Positions 35,131-42,630 of a stretch of DNA of 42,630 nt are shown piece by piece (the first letter of the stretch is position 1; each line of letters begins with the position of its first letter). This stretch comes from Planctomycetaceae bacterium (GTDB lineage Bacteria; Planctomycetota; Planctomycetia; Pirellulales; Pirellulaceae). Made by a program: the position numbers and the translations under genes. Under the pieces are notes generated by a model that did no database searches, was not told the origin of the DNA, and worked only from the letters and a program-made list of their open reading frames with translations. Location: positions 1-42,630 of the forward strand of contig SYJV01000121.1 of the NCBI GenBank assembly GCA_005798335.1, written 5' to 3'.

Positions 35131-35513
35131 AAGAAAAGCCGCCTTTTGCGAGAACAAGATGAGTTTGGGATTCGAGAAGCTAACTCGAGAGAGAAAAGAT
35201 ACCGACAATTATTCGAAATTGCCTGTGTCGAAAACACGTGTAATCGCGATCTGAATTTCACAACTCTGTCGAAACACAACGATGCTCTCGCCCAGCGATT
35301 CGAAACGGATGTCGCGAAAACGATAGAACGCTAACCCTACCGCATCCCATGCCAACTTCACACCGACCGAAATAGGTGAGGATGATTTGTTGCAGATCTT
35401 TGAACACATTTCGTTTGAATACATGGATCAACAATATACCATTACACCTCGTCCATTGGTAGCAGGTTGTAGCGGATCGGTCGAACGCACAACTTACTTT
35501 CTCAATGTAATCA
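35131..35513. other. 383-bp region with regulator promoter side and repeat copy A
   Basis: This gap between the GntR regulator and the WD40 pseudogene contains copy A of the duplicated ~120-bp element (35361-35481). Short frames exist on both strands, but none has a ribosome site plus recognisable protein. It should also carry the promoter of the minus-strand GntR gene. Confidence 0.5.
35361..35481 (+). repeat. direct repeat copy A upstream of the WD40 pseudogene
   Basis: This copy matches 37687-37811 at roughly 80 percent by eye over ~120 bases. Long exact stretches include AGATCTTTGAACACATTTCG and ATATACCATTACACCTC. It is in the same orientation as copy B, and the two bracket the broken WD40 gene. 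Confidence 0.8.
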
Positions 35514-37654
35514 ATGCAGGTCGCGCACACTCGTGCTCTCGCGATCTTGGGCCAGCCAGTTAATGGCGATGCGCGAGAGTGCCCCGCTGTGGCTCGCCCA
35601 GCGAAGCGTGGGATTCTCCACGATTTCGGTCCCGGGCAGATATCGTCACCAAAGCGAACTACTCAAACACCGTTGACGCGGGCGATCTTCAGCCCGGATG
35701 GAAAACTGGTGATGACCTGCGGTGGCAAACGGCTCAAACTGTGGGACAGTGACACGCAGAATCAAGTTGGCCAGATAGAGGATTCGAGCAATATTCTCTG
35801 GGCAGATATCAACCCGGCAGGCTCGCATCTCGTCACCGCTTCGAGCAGTGGCCAAGTTTCGGTTTGGAACGTGGAGAGTAAAGGACCTCCTCTCAAGAAT
35901 CTATCATGTAATTCTGAGGCGAGGTTTGCACGCTTCACTCCCGACGGGATCGCTATTATTGCGGTCGATGCGTCGGACAAACTAACTGCGTGGCGATTCT
36001 CAGACGGAGAAACGCTTGCCAAAGACATCCCACACGACTTGTCCGTCAAAGAGATGTTTCCGTCGCTTCCACAATTCACTCGTCAGGGAAGTCGGTTGGT
36101 GGCGTACCACAATCTACAACTCGAGGTTTGGGATACAATCGCTTGGAAGCGACTGTCGACGCGAGAACTTGGTGATCGTGCTCTGAATGTGGCTTTTAGC
36201 GAGCGTGGTGATCGGGCAGTCCTTTCAAATGGATCGGCCGAGGCTCGGATCTTTAACATACCCGAACCATTTCCTGAAAATATTTGATCGATGGATCCGA
36301 TTGAGGCAATCTCTCCACGCCAGACCGAGCACTGCGCGATTACGGCGGACGGCCAACTGGCGGCGATATCCAGCTCCGGCGGCTTCATCGAGATATGGGA
36401 TGTTGCCGAATGCAAAGTCGTTCGTTCGATGCGGACGTTGGAAAGGCAAAACCAATTGCAGTTTTTCAGTTCGGCGGAGGGCAATCATTGCCTAATGTCC
36501 GTGGGGGACGATTGTTTGGTCAGGATTTGGAAAATGCCGTCGGACGAAACCCAATGGAAGCCCTACGACTTCACAAGCGGTCAATCGCACAAAGCGGGCT
36601 GGATTGAGCGCGTAGGTTATCGATTGATCTACAGCCCCGATGGAAAACTCGAATTTCGCGCGGCTGGTTCCCTAGGAACACTCCATATGCGCGAAACCGG
36701 CCAGCCCAAGAAACTCGAAATCCAACATCGAAACTCGATCAAGCATGCGGCATTCTCCGACGATGGACGACGGCTAATAACTGCCGATGCATTTGAGTGT
36801 AAGTTCCATGCGCTGAGACGGGAAAACCAGTTGGTCATCCCTTGGAGGGTACTGCCGGACTGAATCGAATCAGCGTATCGACAGATGGAAGTCGCGTTCT
36901 TGCATGGCGAAGTGGCAACTCGGCTCAAGTCTGGGACGTGGACACTGGACGAGTGCTACTGGCAACTTCCCAAGCTAGCGAGAATCGAAAGGACGCTCTG
37001 TCGAACGACTTTGCGAAGTCCAGTGACAAGAAGAAGATCGAGAGACTCGCCATTTCTCCCAACGGAAAATTCGTAGGCCAACGAATCAATTTGGAAGAAC
37101 GCATGGCGGCCTTTCGCGTCAGCGATGGCGGACAAATACTGCGCACCGATTACCAGAAAGGTGTACCCGCTGCGATAGCGTTTTCGGCTGATGGTCGCCG
37201 GTTCTTGGTTGCCAACTCGGACACACGTGCCCGAGTTTGGGATCTTGAACATGCACAGCCCGCAGGACCGCTTTTGAATCATCCGACGTTTGTGCGCCAA
37301 GGTTGCCTAAGCAGCGATGGAAACCTCGCGGCGACTTACACCGCCGACCAAATCCTCCGCATTTGGAACGCTGGAAACGGAGACTTGGTAGCATCGATCA
37401 ACGTCGGTTTTGCGGGGATAACGTGTTGGTTCAGCAGCGACTCGCGGCGAGTGATCATTCGCAAGCAGGCCGGCGAGATCATCGAACCGCAGCTCCCCAG
37501 ACTATCCTTGTCAGAAGAACATCTCGTACCCTACATCGAACTGCTCTGCGGCGAACATATCGATCAGACCGACGGAATCGCCATATTAGACGTTAATCAC
37601 TTTCGAGATAACCCCAGCCGATTTCTCAATGCGTGGCGAGCCACGCGCAAATGA
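35514..37654 (+). pseudogene. broken WD40-repeat protein gene
   Basis: Three successive frames encode one WD40 protein. The first (to 36287) and second (from 36291) are in the same frame, split by a TGA at 36285-36287. The second runs into the third by a frameshift near 36840, where LVIP should continue as LEGTAGLNRISVSTDG; one base seems lost in a CCC run. WD40 blades are clear: IFSPDGKLVMT...LKLWD, ISVSTDG...AQVWD, IAFSADGRRF...RVWD, CLSSDGNLAA...LRIWN. The C terminus (PYIELLCGEHID, FLNAWRATR) resembles the tail of planctomycete Ser/Thr kinases with WD40 repeats, so the kinase half is probably missing. Homology starts only near 35660. Confidence 0.75.
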
Positions 37655-37686
37655 TGCCAAAGGGCTGCGGCGACGGCTGTTTTATG

Positions 37687-37811
37687 CACACCGACCAGAA
37701 ATAGGTAAGGAACGATTTGTTGAAGATCTTTGAACACATTTCGCTTGCATACAGCGGCGAATAATATACCATTACACCTCATCTACTGGTAGCAGGTCGT
37801 AGTGAATCGGC
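37687..37811 (+). repeat. direct repeat copy B upstream of the LRR protein gene
   Basis: Second copy of the element at 35361-35481, same orientation, with small indels. It ends about 87 bases before the LRR gene start, whereas copy A ends about 33 bases before the WD40 frame. The conserved AATATACCATTACACCTC stretch could hold a promoter, but no coding frame is shared intact by both copies. Confidence 0.8.
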
Positions 37812-37897
37812 CAGTTCTGGCCCAGTCGTTGCCAGCGATACTTGTTTTTCGGCGCTTCTCAAACCGAAGAGATTGGACCTACTAAGGAGTAAGCGGA

Positions 37898-38674
37898 TTG
37901 AACTCGCGACAAAACCAGTCCGGCCAGATCAAATCAGGGCGCTTGGTTCCACTGATCGTTAGAGTCGTGGGATATTTCGCAATCGCTGTCAGCGTTCTCG
38001 CCATTTTTTACGGGCCTCGCCAAATTACTCAGCGCCGCGCGATTGCTGAGTTGAAGAAAATTAATGCTCAGGCGAGGACCCAGCCAATTGCACTTCCGTT
38101 TGTCGCTAATGTTTTCGGCCCCGAATATAGTGAAGAGGTCATCGAAGCCTACCTTGTCTCGCCTGAACACACGGATGCACAACTTGAAACCGTGATTGGA
38201 TTGACCAGTTTACAGAAACTTGAGTTGTCCGGGTCGAAGATTACTTCCGACGGATTGTCCAAGCTCAGTGGATTGCGAAATCTGTACACCCTTCATTTGA
38301 CAAATACGCTGGTCGATGACTCTGGACTAACAAGCGTTTCTAGTTTGAAAAACTTGGGAATTCTCTCCCTAACGAACACTAAAGTAACCGATGCTGGAAT
38401 TGCAAAATTGGCTTCAATGGACAAATTGGAACGGCTTAGTTTGGATGGCACCGCAATAACTGACGTTGGGTTAGGAACGATATCGCAAATGACGAGCTTA
38501 AAGGAGTTGACTTTGACTCGTACCAAAGTTACTGACGTCGGAGCGGAACTTCTCAAGTCACTAAAGAAGCTTGAAATATTGAAAATTCATGAAACGGAAG
38601 TCAGTATCGACAAGATGAAGGAACTGAGTGAAGCCCTGCCGGATTGTGCGGTTTTGCTGTCGAACGCGACGTAG
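37898..38674 (+). CDS. membrane-anchored leucine-rich-repeat protein
   Basis: A 258-residue protein. The N terminus is basic and followed by one membrane helix (LIVRVVGYFAIAVSVLAIFYG, ~20-40), so the rest is probably outside the cytoplasmic membrane. Residues ~100-245 hold five or six LRR units of 24 residues with the pattern LxxLxLxxTxVTDxGLxxL (for example LHLTNTLVDDSGL, LSLTNTKVTDAGI, LSLDGTAITDVGL, LTLTRTKVTDVGA), the T-x-V-TDAG type common in planctomycetes. The start is TTG with a perfect AAGGAG eight bases upstream. The function is probably protein binding; no partner is visible. Confidence 0.82.
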   Translation: MNSRQNQSGQIKSGRLVPLIVRVVGYFAIAVSVLAIFYGPRQITQRRAIAELKKINAQARTQPIALPFVANVFGPEYSEEVIEAYLVSPEHTDAQLETVIGLTSLQKLELSGSKITSDGLSKLSGLRNLYTLHLTNTLVDDSGLTSVSSLKNLGILSLTNTKVTDAGIAKLASMDKLERLSLDGTAITDVGLGTISQMTSLKELTLTRTKVTDVGAELLKSLKKLEILKIHETEVSIDKMKELSEALPDCAVLLSNAT

Positions 38675-38731
38675 CGTGCGGCAGAAGTAATAGTGTCAGT
38701 TTGTTCCTATATTAGATGTCTGGAGAATGCG

Positions 38732-39682
38732 ATGTGGAAGAGGTCGGATATTAAATTAGGTTTTACGCTCGTCGAATTGCTCGTGGTTATTGCGATCATT
38801 GGCGTGTTGGTTGGACTGCTGCTTCCCGCCGTTCAATCTGCGCGCGAGGCGGCAAGAAGAATGCAGTGCAGCAATAATCTAAAACAGCTCGGATTGGCAA
38901 TTCACAATTATGCGGACACGCACAAAGTCTTCCCAGCCAACGCCAATGCAGCAGATGCGACTAACGCTGCGCAAAACAGGTTCACCAATGGATTTAGCTT
39001 TTTGGCAAAAATGCTTCCATTTTTTGAGCAAGGCAATTTGTACAACCAACTGAATTTCGCGGCAAAAATCACCGACGGCTATCCAACTGCGACCAACTTG
39101 ACTCGCAACTACGGTGTGATCCAAACGATTATTCCCGTTTTCCTTTGCCCGACAGATCCAACTCAGGGAGTTCGTTCCGACCTAGCAGCTTGGTGGGCTT
39201 GGCCAGCGGAGCAAAGCGGTACGTTTCAACCTGTCAGCCGCGGTGGACCCGCAGCAGTAACTTGCTACAAGGGTTACCAAGGCTTGGCCTTTGACTCCAA
39301 TCCACCCAATGGTCCTTTTGAACGAAGTTCCGTCGGAGGCGCGATTAGCTTCCGCAGCTATGTTGACGGTACTACCAACGTCTTGACCCTTGGCGAACGT
39401 TCTCCAAGCTACTCGCCGTGGGCTTCTTGGGCGGCAGGAAATGGTGTTTGGGTAATGACAGACTATCCAATCAATCAAATCCGCAAAACCAGTCCTACTC
39501 CTAATCCGACTGAAGTAGGTGGTATCAAGTACGGTGCGATCAGCATGCACGTCGGCGGTGTACAAGTGGGCATGGGTGACGGAAGCGTCCATTTCTTAGG
39601 CGAAACTATTGACTTCGTCACTTACCAACAGCTTGGCAATTTGGCAGATGGTTTACCAGCGGGTGGATTTAGCCCGAATTAG
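38732..39682 (+). CDS. DUF1559 prepilin-like protein
   Basis: A 316-residue protein of the planctomycete DUF1559 type. A type IV prepilin leader is cut before FTLVELLVVIAIIGVLVGLLLPAV (residue ~10 onward), followed by the family signature QSAREAARRMQCSNNLKQLGLAIHNY. The C terminus carries the HVGGVQVGMGDGSVHFL-type block. The fold is pseudopilin-like and the role unknown; genomes carry many copies. TGGAGA lies about six bases before ATG 38732; an upstream frame start at 38693 lacks homology. It is followed by a lipoprotein gene, a common pairing. Confidence 0.93.
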   Translation: MWKRSDIKLGFTLVELLVVIAIIGVLVGLLLPAVQSAREAARRMQCSNNLKQLGLAIHNYADTHKVFPANANAADATNAAQNRFTNGFSFLAKMLPFFEQGNLYNQLNFAAKITDGYPTATNLTRNYGVIQTIIPVFLCPTDPTQGVRSDLAAWWAWPAEQSGTFQPVSRGGPAAVTCYKGYQGLAFDSNPPNGPFERSSVGGAISFRSYVDGTTNVLTLGERSPSYSPWASWAAGNGVWVMTDYPINQIRKTSPTPNPTEVGGIKYGAISMHVGGVQVGMGDGSVHFLGETIDFVTYQQLGNLADGLPAGGFSPN

Positions 39683-39699
39683 TGAACAACGTTGCAAAG

Positions 39700-39736
39700 T
39701 CTCGCGGCGCCGAGGAAATATCGTGGCGCTGCGAGA
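39700..39736 (+). promoter_or_regulatory. strong hairpin between DUF1559 and lipoprotein genes
   Basis: TCTCGCGGCGCC (39700-39711) pairs with GGCGCTGCGAGA (39725-39736), 12 bp with one mismatch and a 13-base loop. No T run follows, so it is more likely an mRNA stabiliser or partial terminator than a full terminator. It begins 18 bases after the DUF1559 stop. Confidence 0.6.
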
Positions 39737-39814
39737 TTGCTTTAGTCAATTTGAACCCCAACACGATTCTTTCACTGAAGGCTCGGCAACTGCCGGGGAT
39801 CGAAGGTACAACTT

Positions 39815-40261
39815 GTGGATGTGAGATCGAATTCCTCCTTGCTCAATTGGTTCAAGTCCAGCGCGCTGTTATGTTTGCTCTTTTCCTTTGTTGGCTGCGG
39901 TTCTTCGAATCCCGCAACCTACAAAATTACGGGCAAAGTTTCCTACAACGGCAAGGCTGTCAAGAACGGAACGATTATGTTTGTTCCTGAAGGCGAAGGA
40001 AGTCCTGCAACAGGAGAACTAAACGGCGAAGGCTCGTATGAGTTGACAACCTTTGAAGCCAATGACGGTGCACGGGCCGGAAAGTACAAAGTTTCGGTTC
40101 AGGTGTTCCCAGGCGCCGATGAAGGTGGCGGTTTGCCCGGACAAGAATTCGGTAATAAAAAAGCTCCGATTCCAGCGAAGTATGGCCAAGCTGCGAGCAG
40201 TGGCTTGACTGCGGAAGTAAAAGATGGCGAAAACGCACCGATCGACTTCCAACTCAAATAA
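39815..40261 (+). CDS. small lipoprotein with a carboxypeptidase-regulatory-like fold
   Basis: A 148-residue lipoprotein. The signal (LLNWFKSSALLCLLFSFVGC) ends at lipobox Cys28. The mature domain is a beta-sandwich like those of transthyretin- or carboxypeptidase-regulatory-like proteins: YKITGKVSYNGKAVKNGTIMFVPEGEG, GSYELTTFE, GARAGKYKVSVQV. Planctomycetes carry many such genes next to DUF1559 genes, and the two are presumably used together at the cell surface; the exact role is unknown. The start is GTG (39815) with GAAGG about eight bases upstream; GTG 39821 is an alternative. A terminator-like hairpin follows the stop by 30 bases. Confidence 0.85.
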   Translation: MDVRSNSSLLNWFKSSALLCLLFSFVGCGSSNPATYKITGKVSYNGKAVKNGTIMFVPEGEGSPATGELNGEGSYELTTFEANDGARAGKYKVSVQVFPGADEGGGLPGQEFGNKKAPIPAKYGQAASSGLTAEVKDGENAPIDFQLK

Positions 40262-40283
40262 GAAGAATCCAAAATCTCAATCA

Positions 40284-42287
40284 ATGTCAGCCTCCACGAA
40301 GGTATCGGCTTTCGTGGGGGTTTTGTTTTTTCTTGCCGCCAGCGGATTGATGCTTAACGCTTTTAGAAAGCCACTGGCGATCAAGCAAGATGATAAAGCG
40401 CTGATCGAACAAACACCCTCCAGCGTTCGACCTACAATCGTGGCGAGCACGTTTACCAGCGCCGACACTTGCGCCGAATGCCATTCCGAGATTGTGGATC
40501 AGTACAAACGGAGTGGCATGTCGCATACTTGGCAATCGGTCGAGAAAGGCTTGATTGCAGATTTTGAACCACAGACCGTCGATGATACTCAATCAAATTT
40601 CCAGTACGAAGTTGTATATGGTGTTGGCGGTGTCGTTCAAGTTGAATCGCGGCGAGATATGCCTGGCCATCGACTTGAACGGACTGCGGAATATGTGGTC
40701 GGCTCCGGCAAGCATGCTCAAGCAATGGTGAGCAACGAAAACGGCTATCTCACACAATTACCTGTGGCCTGGTATACGGGCCGTGATTGTTGGGGAATGA
40801 ACCCTGGTTTCGAGCTTTTTAACCAGCGCTTTAGTCGACCCATAACACCGGGGTGTGTCGCGTGCCACGCGACTACCGCCCAACATGATGCGCCATCGAA
40901 GAACCGTTATCACAATGAAATCGTGTCCGGAATTCAATGCGTACGCTGCCATGGAGATCCCCAAGCACATGTTAGTTTCTGGAAATCGAACCCAGGTGCT
41001 GAAAATCCTACCGCCGGGACGATCGTCAATCCGGCAGAATTTTCGGCTGCACAATCAAACGACCTGTGTTTGCAATGCCATCTCCAAGGCGATGTGAGTG
41101 TCCCTATAGGCCCGGGGAGTCCCCTCGCACTAAAGCCAGGAGATCGACTGCTCGATCAGCGGCACGACTTTCTCATCCGATCGCAAGATAGCTCGTCCCT
41201 GGGCGTCGCTTCGCATGGCGCTAGGATGTTGCAAAGCAAGTGCTACGTCGCCAGCAATGGAAAATTGACCTGCGTTACTTGCCATGATCCGCACAAGTCT
41301 GCCGCAGACATTCCTCGATCGGATTACGATTCTCGCTGCAACACTTGTCATTCCGCGAATGCGTGCTTACGAACAAAGAACTCATCCAGTGGTTCAACCG
41401 CAATTGCAAATTCAAAAAATCTAGATAGTTCTCAACCGGCAGATGCTTCGAGTTGTACAGAATGCCACATGCCGCAGCGATCGTCTCGTGAAGGAATTCA
41501 TCTTGTCTTTACCGATCATGCTATACCGCGCACCAGGCACGCGGATATTGGTAAACCCGTCGTCCTTGCGCCAAACTCTCAGGTGCAACTAGTAAGTTGT
41601 TGGCCAGCCGCGTTGGTGCCTCCGAGAATCGAAGGAGCGGCCCATCAATTGCTTCACGAATCGATGGGACCTCAAACACAGTCGCTTGAGAAATCCCTGG
41701 AAATACTGCGAGACGTCTTGAGCAAGAATTCCAGCGACACGGAAAGCCGTTTTTGGTTCGGCTCAGCACTGTTGTCAAAGAAGCTGGGAATGGAGGCCAG
41801 TAAGCAATTCCAAGAAGTGCTCAAGTCGGATTCCAGACATTTCCTTGCGCGATTTCGTTTGGCGCTGGCTCAGGAACAAGCTAATCAAATTGACAGCGCG
41901 ATTACGAATTACGAACGCTTGATATCCGAAGTAGCAAGCTGGAAAGAACCCTATTCACGTCTCGCCCAGTTGTATTTAGCCAGGCAGCAGTATCCGGTTG
42001 CAAATCTCGTATTGCAGCAATCGTTGCAGCGCTCGGAAAGTTCCTTTGAACTCGCTTTAATGGGGTTGAGTTACCGATTGGCAGGCGGTGCACAAGCCGA
42101 GGCGATGAAGCTGCTTGAACGCTCGATCCAGCTCGATCCACTCAGTCCCACCGCGCGACTGCATCGAGGATCGCTGCTGTTGATGGATGGACAAAACGAA
42201 TCGGCCAAAAAGGAATTCGAGTTTGTCCTACGGCTCGATCCTGGAAATTCCCAAGCCAAGCAAGCGATCCAACAACTGTCACGATAA
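40284..42287 (+). CDS. multihaem cytochrome c with C-terminal TPR repeats
   Basis: Predicted 667-residue exported electron-transfer protein. An N-terminal helix (VSAFVGVLFFLAASGLM) serves as signal anchor. Seven CxxCH haem sites follow in the first ~410 residues: CAECH, CVACH, CVRCH, CLQCH, CVTCH, CNTCH, CTECH. The first resembles cytochrome c554/NrfA-related multihaem proteins (SADTCAECHSEIVDQYKRSGM). From ~460 to the end are TPR-like helical pairs (SRFWFGSALLSKKLGMEASKQFQEVL, RLALAQEQANQIDSAITNYERLI). The substrate is unknown; a partner with iron-oxidising or nitrogen metabolism cannot be argued. ATG 40284 is chosen; 40224 would overlap the lipoprotein gene by 38 bases. Confidence 0.87.
   Translation: MSASTKVSAFVGVLFFLAASGLMLNAFRKPLAIKQDDKALIEQTPSSVRPTIVASTFTSADTCAECHSEIVDQYKRSGMSHTWQSVEKGLIADFEPQTVDDTQSNFQYEVVYGVGGVVQVESRRDMPGHRLERTAEYVVGSGKHAQAMVSNENGYLTQLPVAWYTGRDCWGMNPGFELFNQRFSRPITPGCVACHATTAQHDAPSKNRYHNEIVSGIQCVRCHGDPQAHVSFWKSNPGAENPTAGTIVNPAEFSAAQSNDLCLQCHLQGDVSVPIGPGSPLALKPGDRLLDQRHDFLIRSQDSSSLGVASHGARMLQSKCYVASNGKLTCVTCHDPHKSAADIPRSDYDSRCNTCHSANACLRTKNSSSGSTAIANSKNLDSSQPADASSCTECHMPQRSSREGIHLVFTDHAIPRTRHADIGKPVVLAPNSQVQLVSCWPAALVPPRIEGAAHQLLHESMGPQTQSLEKSLEILRDVLSKNSSDTESRFWFGSALLSKKLGMEASKQFQEVLKSDSRHFLARFRLALAQEQANQIDSAITNYERLISEVASWKEPYSRLAQLYLARQQYPVANLVLQQSLQRSESSFELALMGLSYRLAGGAQAEAMKLLERSIQLDPLSPTARLHRGSLLLMDGQNESAKKEFEFVLRLDPGNSQAKQAIQQLSR
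40291..40331 (+). terminator. terminator-like hairpin inside the cytochrome gene start
   Basis: CCTCCACGAA (40291-40300) pairs with TTCGTGGGGG (40311-40320), with one T-G wobble, and is followed by TTTTGTTTTTTC. It has the form of a rho-independent terminator for the lipoprotein gene but lies just after the proposed ATG of the cytochrome gene and codes for part of its signal anchor. Confidence 0.75.
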
Positions 42288-42528
42288 ATTACATTCTTCA
42301 TCCACCGGACGAACCATTCGACAATCATGACCGAGTTCGGGTGTTTTCCTTTTCCGTTCCAACCGTTGAAGCGAACGGACGTAACGTTGGCAAATAATCG
42401 ATGGTCATTCTTAGCCCTTCCTTTGGTATACAATGGAATCGTATTCGTACGGCTGGCTACGGAACGGGCTAAAGTGATATCGCCTGAACGGCTGGAGCAG
42501 AATTCCGCTGGAAATTTGGAGCTTCGAG

Positions 42529-42630
42529 ATGGCGTCGGTAATTCCCTTCACACAAGTCAATTACCCGGAATCGGACGGCAAGCCCATGGGAGAAACAGAC
42601 GAACACCGCGATGAGATGATTCGGCATATC
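42529..42630 (+). CDS. Uma2-family (DUF820) protein, N-terminal fragment
   Basis: The final 34 codons of the window start at ATG 42529. The sequence VIPFTQVNYPESDGKPMGETDEHRDEM matches the N terminus of planctomycete Uma2-family proteins, a PD-(D/E)XK endonuclease-like family of unknown role that is greatly expanded in planctomycetes and cyanobacteria. The gene runs off the window, so catalytic residues are not visible. Confidence 0.7.
   Translation, partial: MASVIPFTQVNYPESDGKPMGETDEHRDEMIRHI

Noticed and set aside
35258-35530. Minus-strand frame sharing a KRNVFKDLQQI peptide with one at 37597-37782
   Set aside because: The similarity is explained by the duplicated DNA element; frames diverge on either side and lack ribosome sites.
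1-42630. CRISPR arrays, tRNA and rRNA genes, prophage or plasmid origin
   Set aside because: No regularly spaced repeats, cloverleaf-like blocks, rRNA sequence, integrase or replication initiator were seen.

Overview
The window looks like a chromosome segment from a planctomycete, most likely a Pirellulaceae-type member of the Planctomycetota. This rests on gene content read from the translations: a DUF1549/DUF1553 protein with a CxECH motif, a DUF1559 prepilin-like protein, the Planctomycetes/Verrucomicrobia/Chlamydiae small basic protein, WD40 debris resembling the C-terminal part of planctomycete protein kinases, an Uma2-family protein, several lineage-type secreted proteins and many small palindromic repeats. 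No rRNA, tRNA or CRISPR array was seen.

Layout. 1-5.3 kb: DUF1549/1553 gene (minus), Gfo/Idh/MocA oxidoreductase, pyrF, a DUF937 protein and the small basic protein, which ends in a clear terminator. 5.3-11.1 kb: a secreted protein and a UvrD/PcrA-type helicase (minus), then a ribosomal protein L36 gene of 50 codons, glmS and a 69-residue protein (plus). 11.1-11.7 kb: transposase debris. 11.8-18.5 kb: a heavy-metal efflux operon made of a lipoprotein with a cysteine-rich C-terminal metal-site-like module, a double-length periplasmic adaptor and a CzcA/CusA-type RND pump. 18.7-26.4 kb (minus): one 2569-residue highly reducing iterative-type polyketide synthase without a releasing domain or adjacent tailoring genes. 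26.8-29.1 kb: an SppA-like lipoprotein lacking both expected catalytic residues and a MacB/FtsX-type permease. 29.2-35.1 kb (minus): a GntR/FadR regulator, a secreted glycoside-hydrolase-like protein, a NagA-like deacetylase, an ABC ATPase and a secreted protein; this looks like a carbohydrate-use locus plus an ABC pair, interrupted by palindromic elements. 35.3-37.8 kb: a broken WD40 gene bounded by two copies of a ~120-bp repeat. 37.9-42.6 kb: a leucine-rich-repeat membrane protein, DUF1559 protein, small lipoprotein, seven-haem cytochrome with a TPR tail, and the start of an Uma2-family gene cut by the window end.

The most notable items are the orphan polyketide synthase, the fused double adaptor in the metal-efflux operon, the predicted SppA pseudoprotease, the terminator-like hairpin inside the 5' end of the cytochrome gene, and the duplicated element bounding the WD40 pseudogene. 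I did not find a clearly new multi-gene system. All family assignments come from reading motifs, not from database searches.
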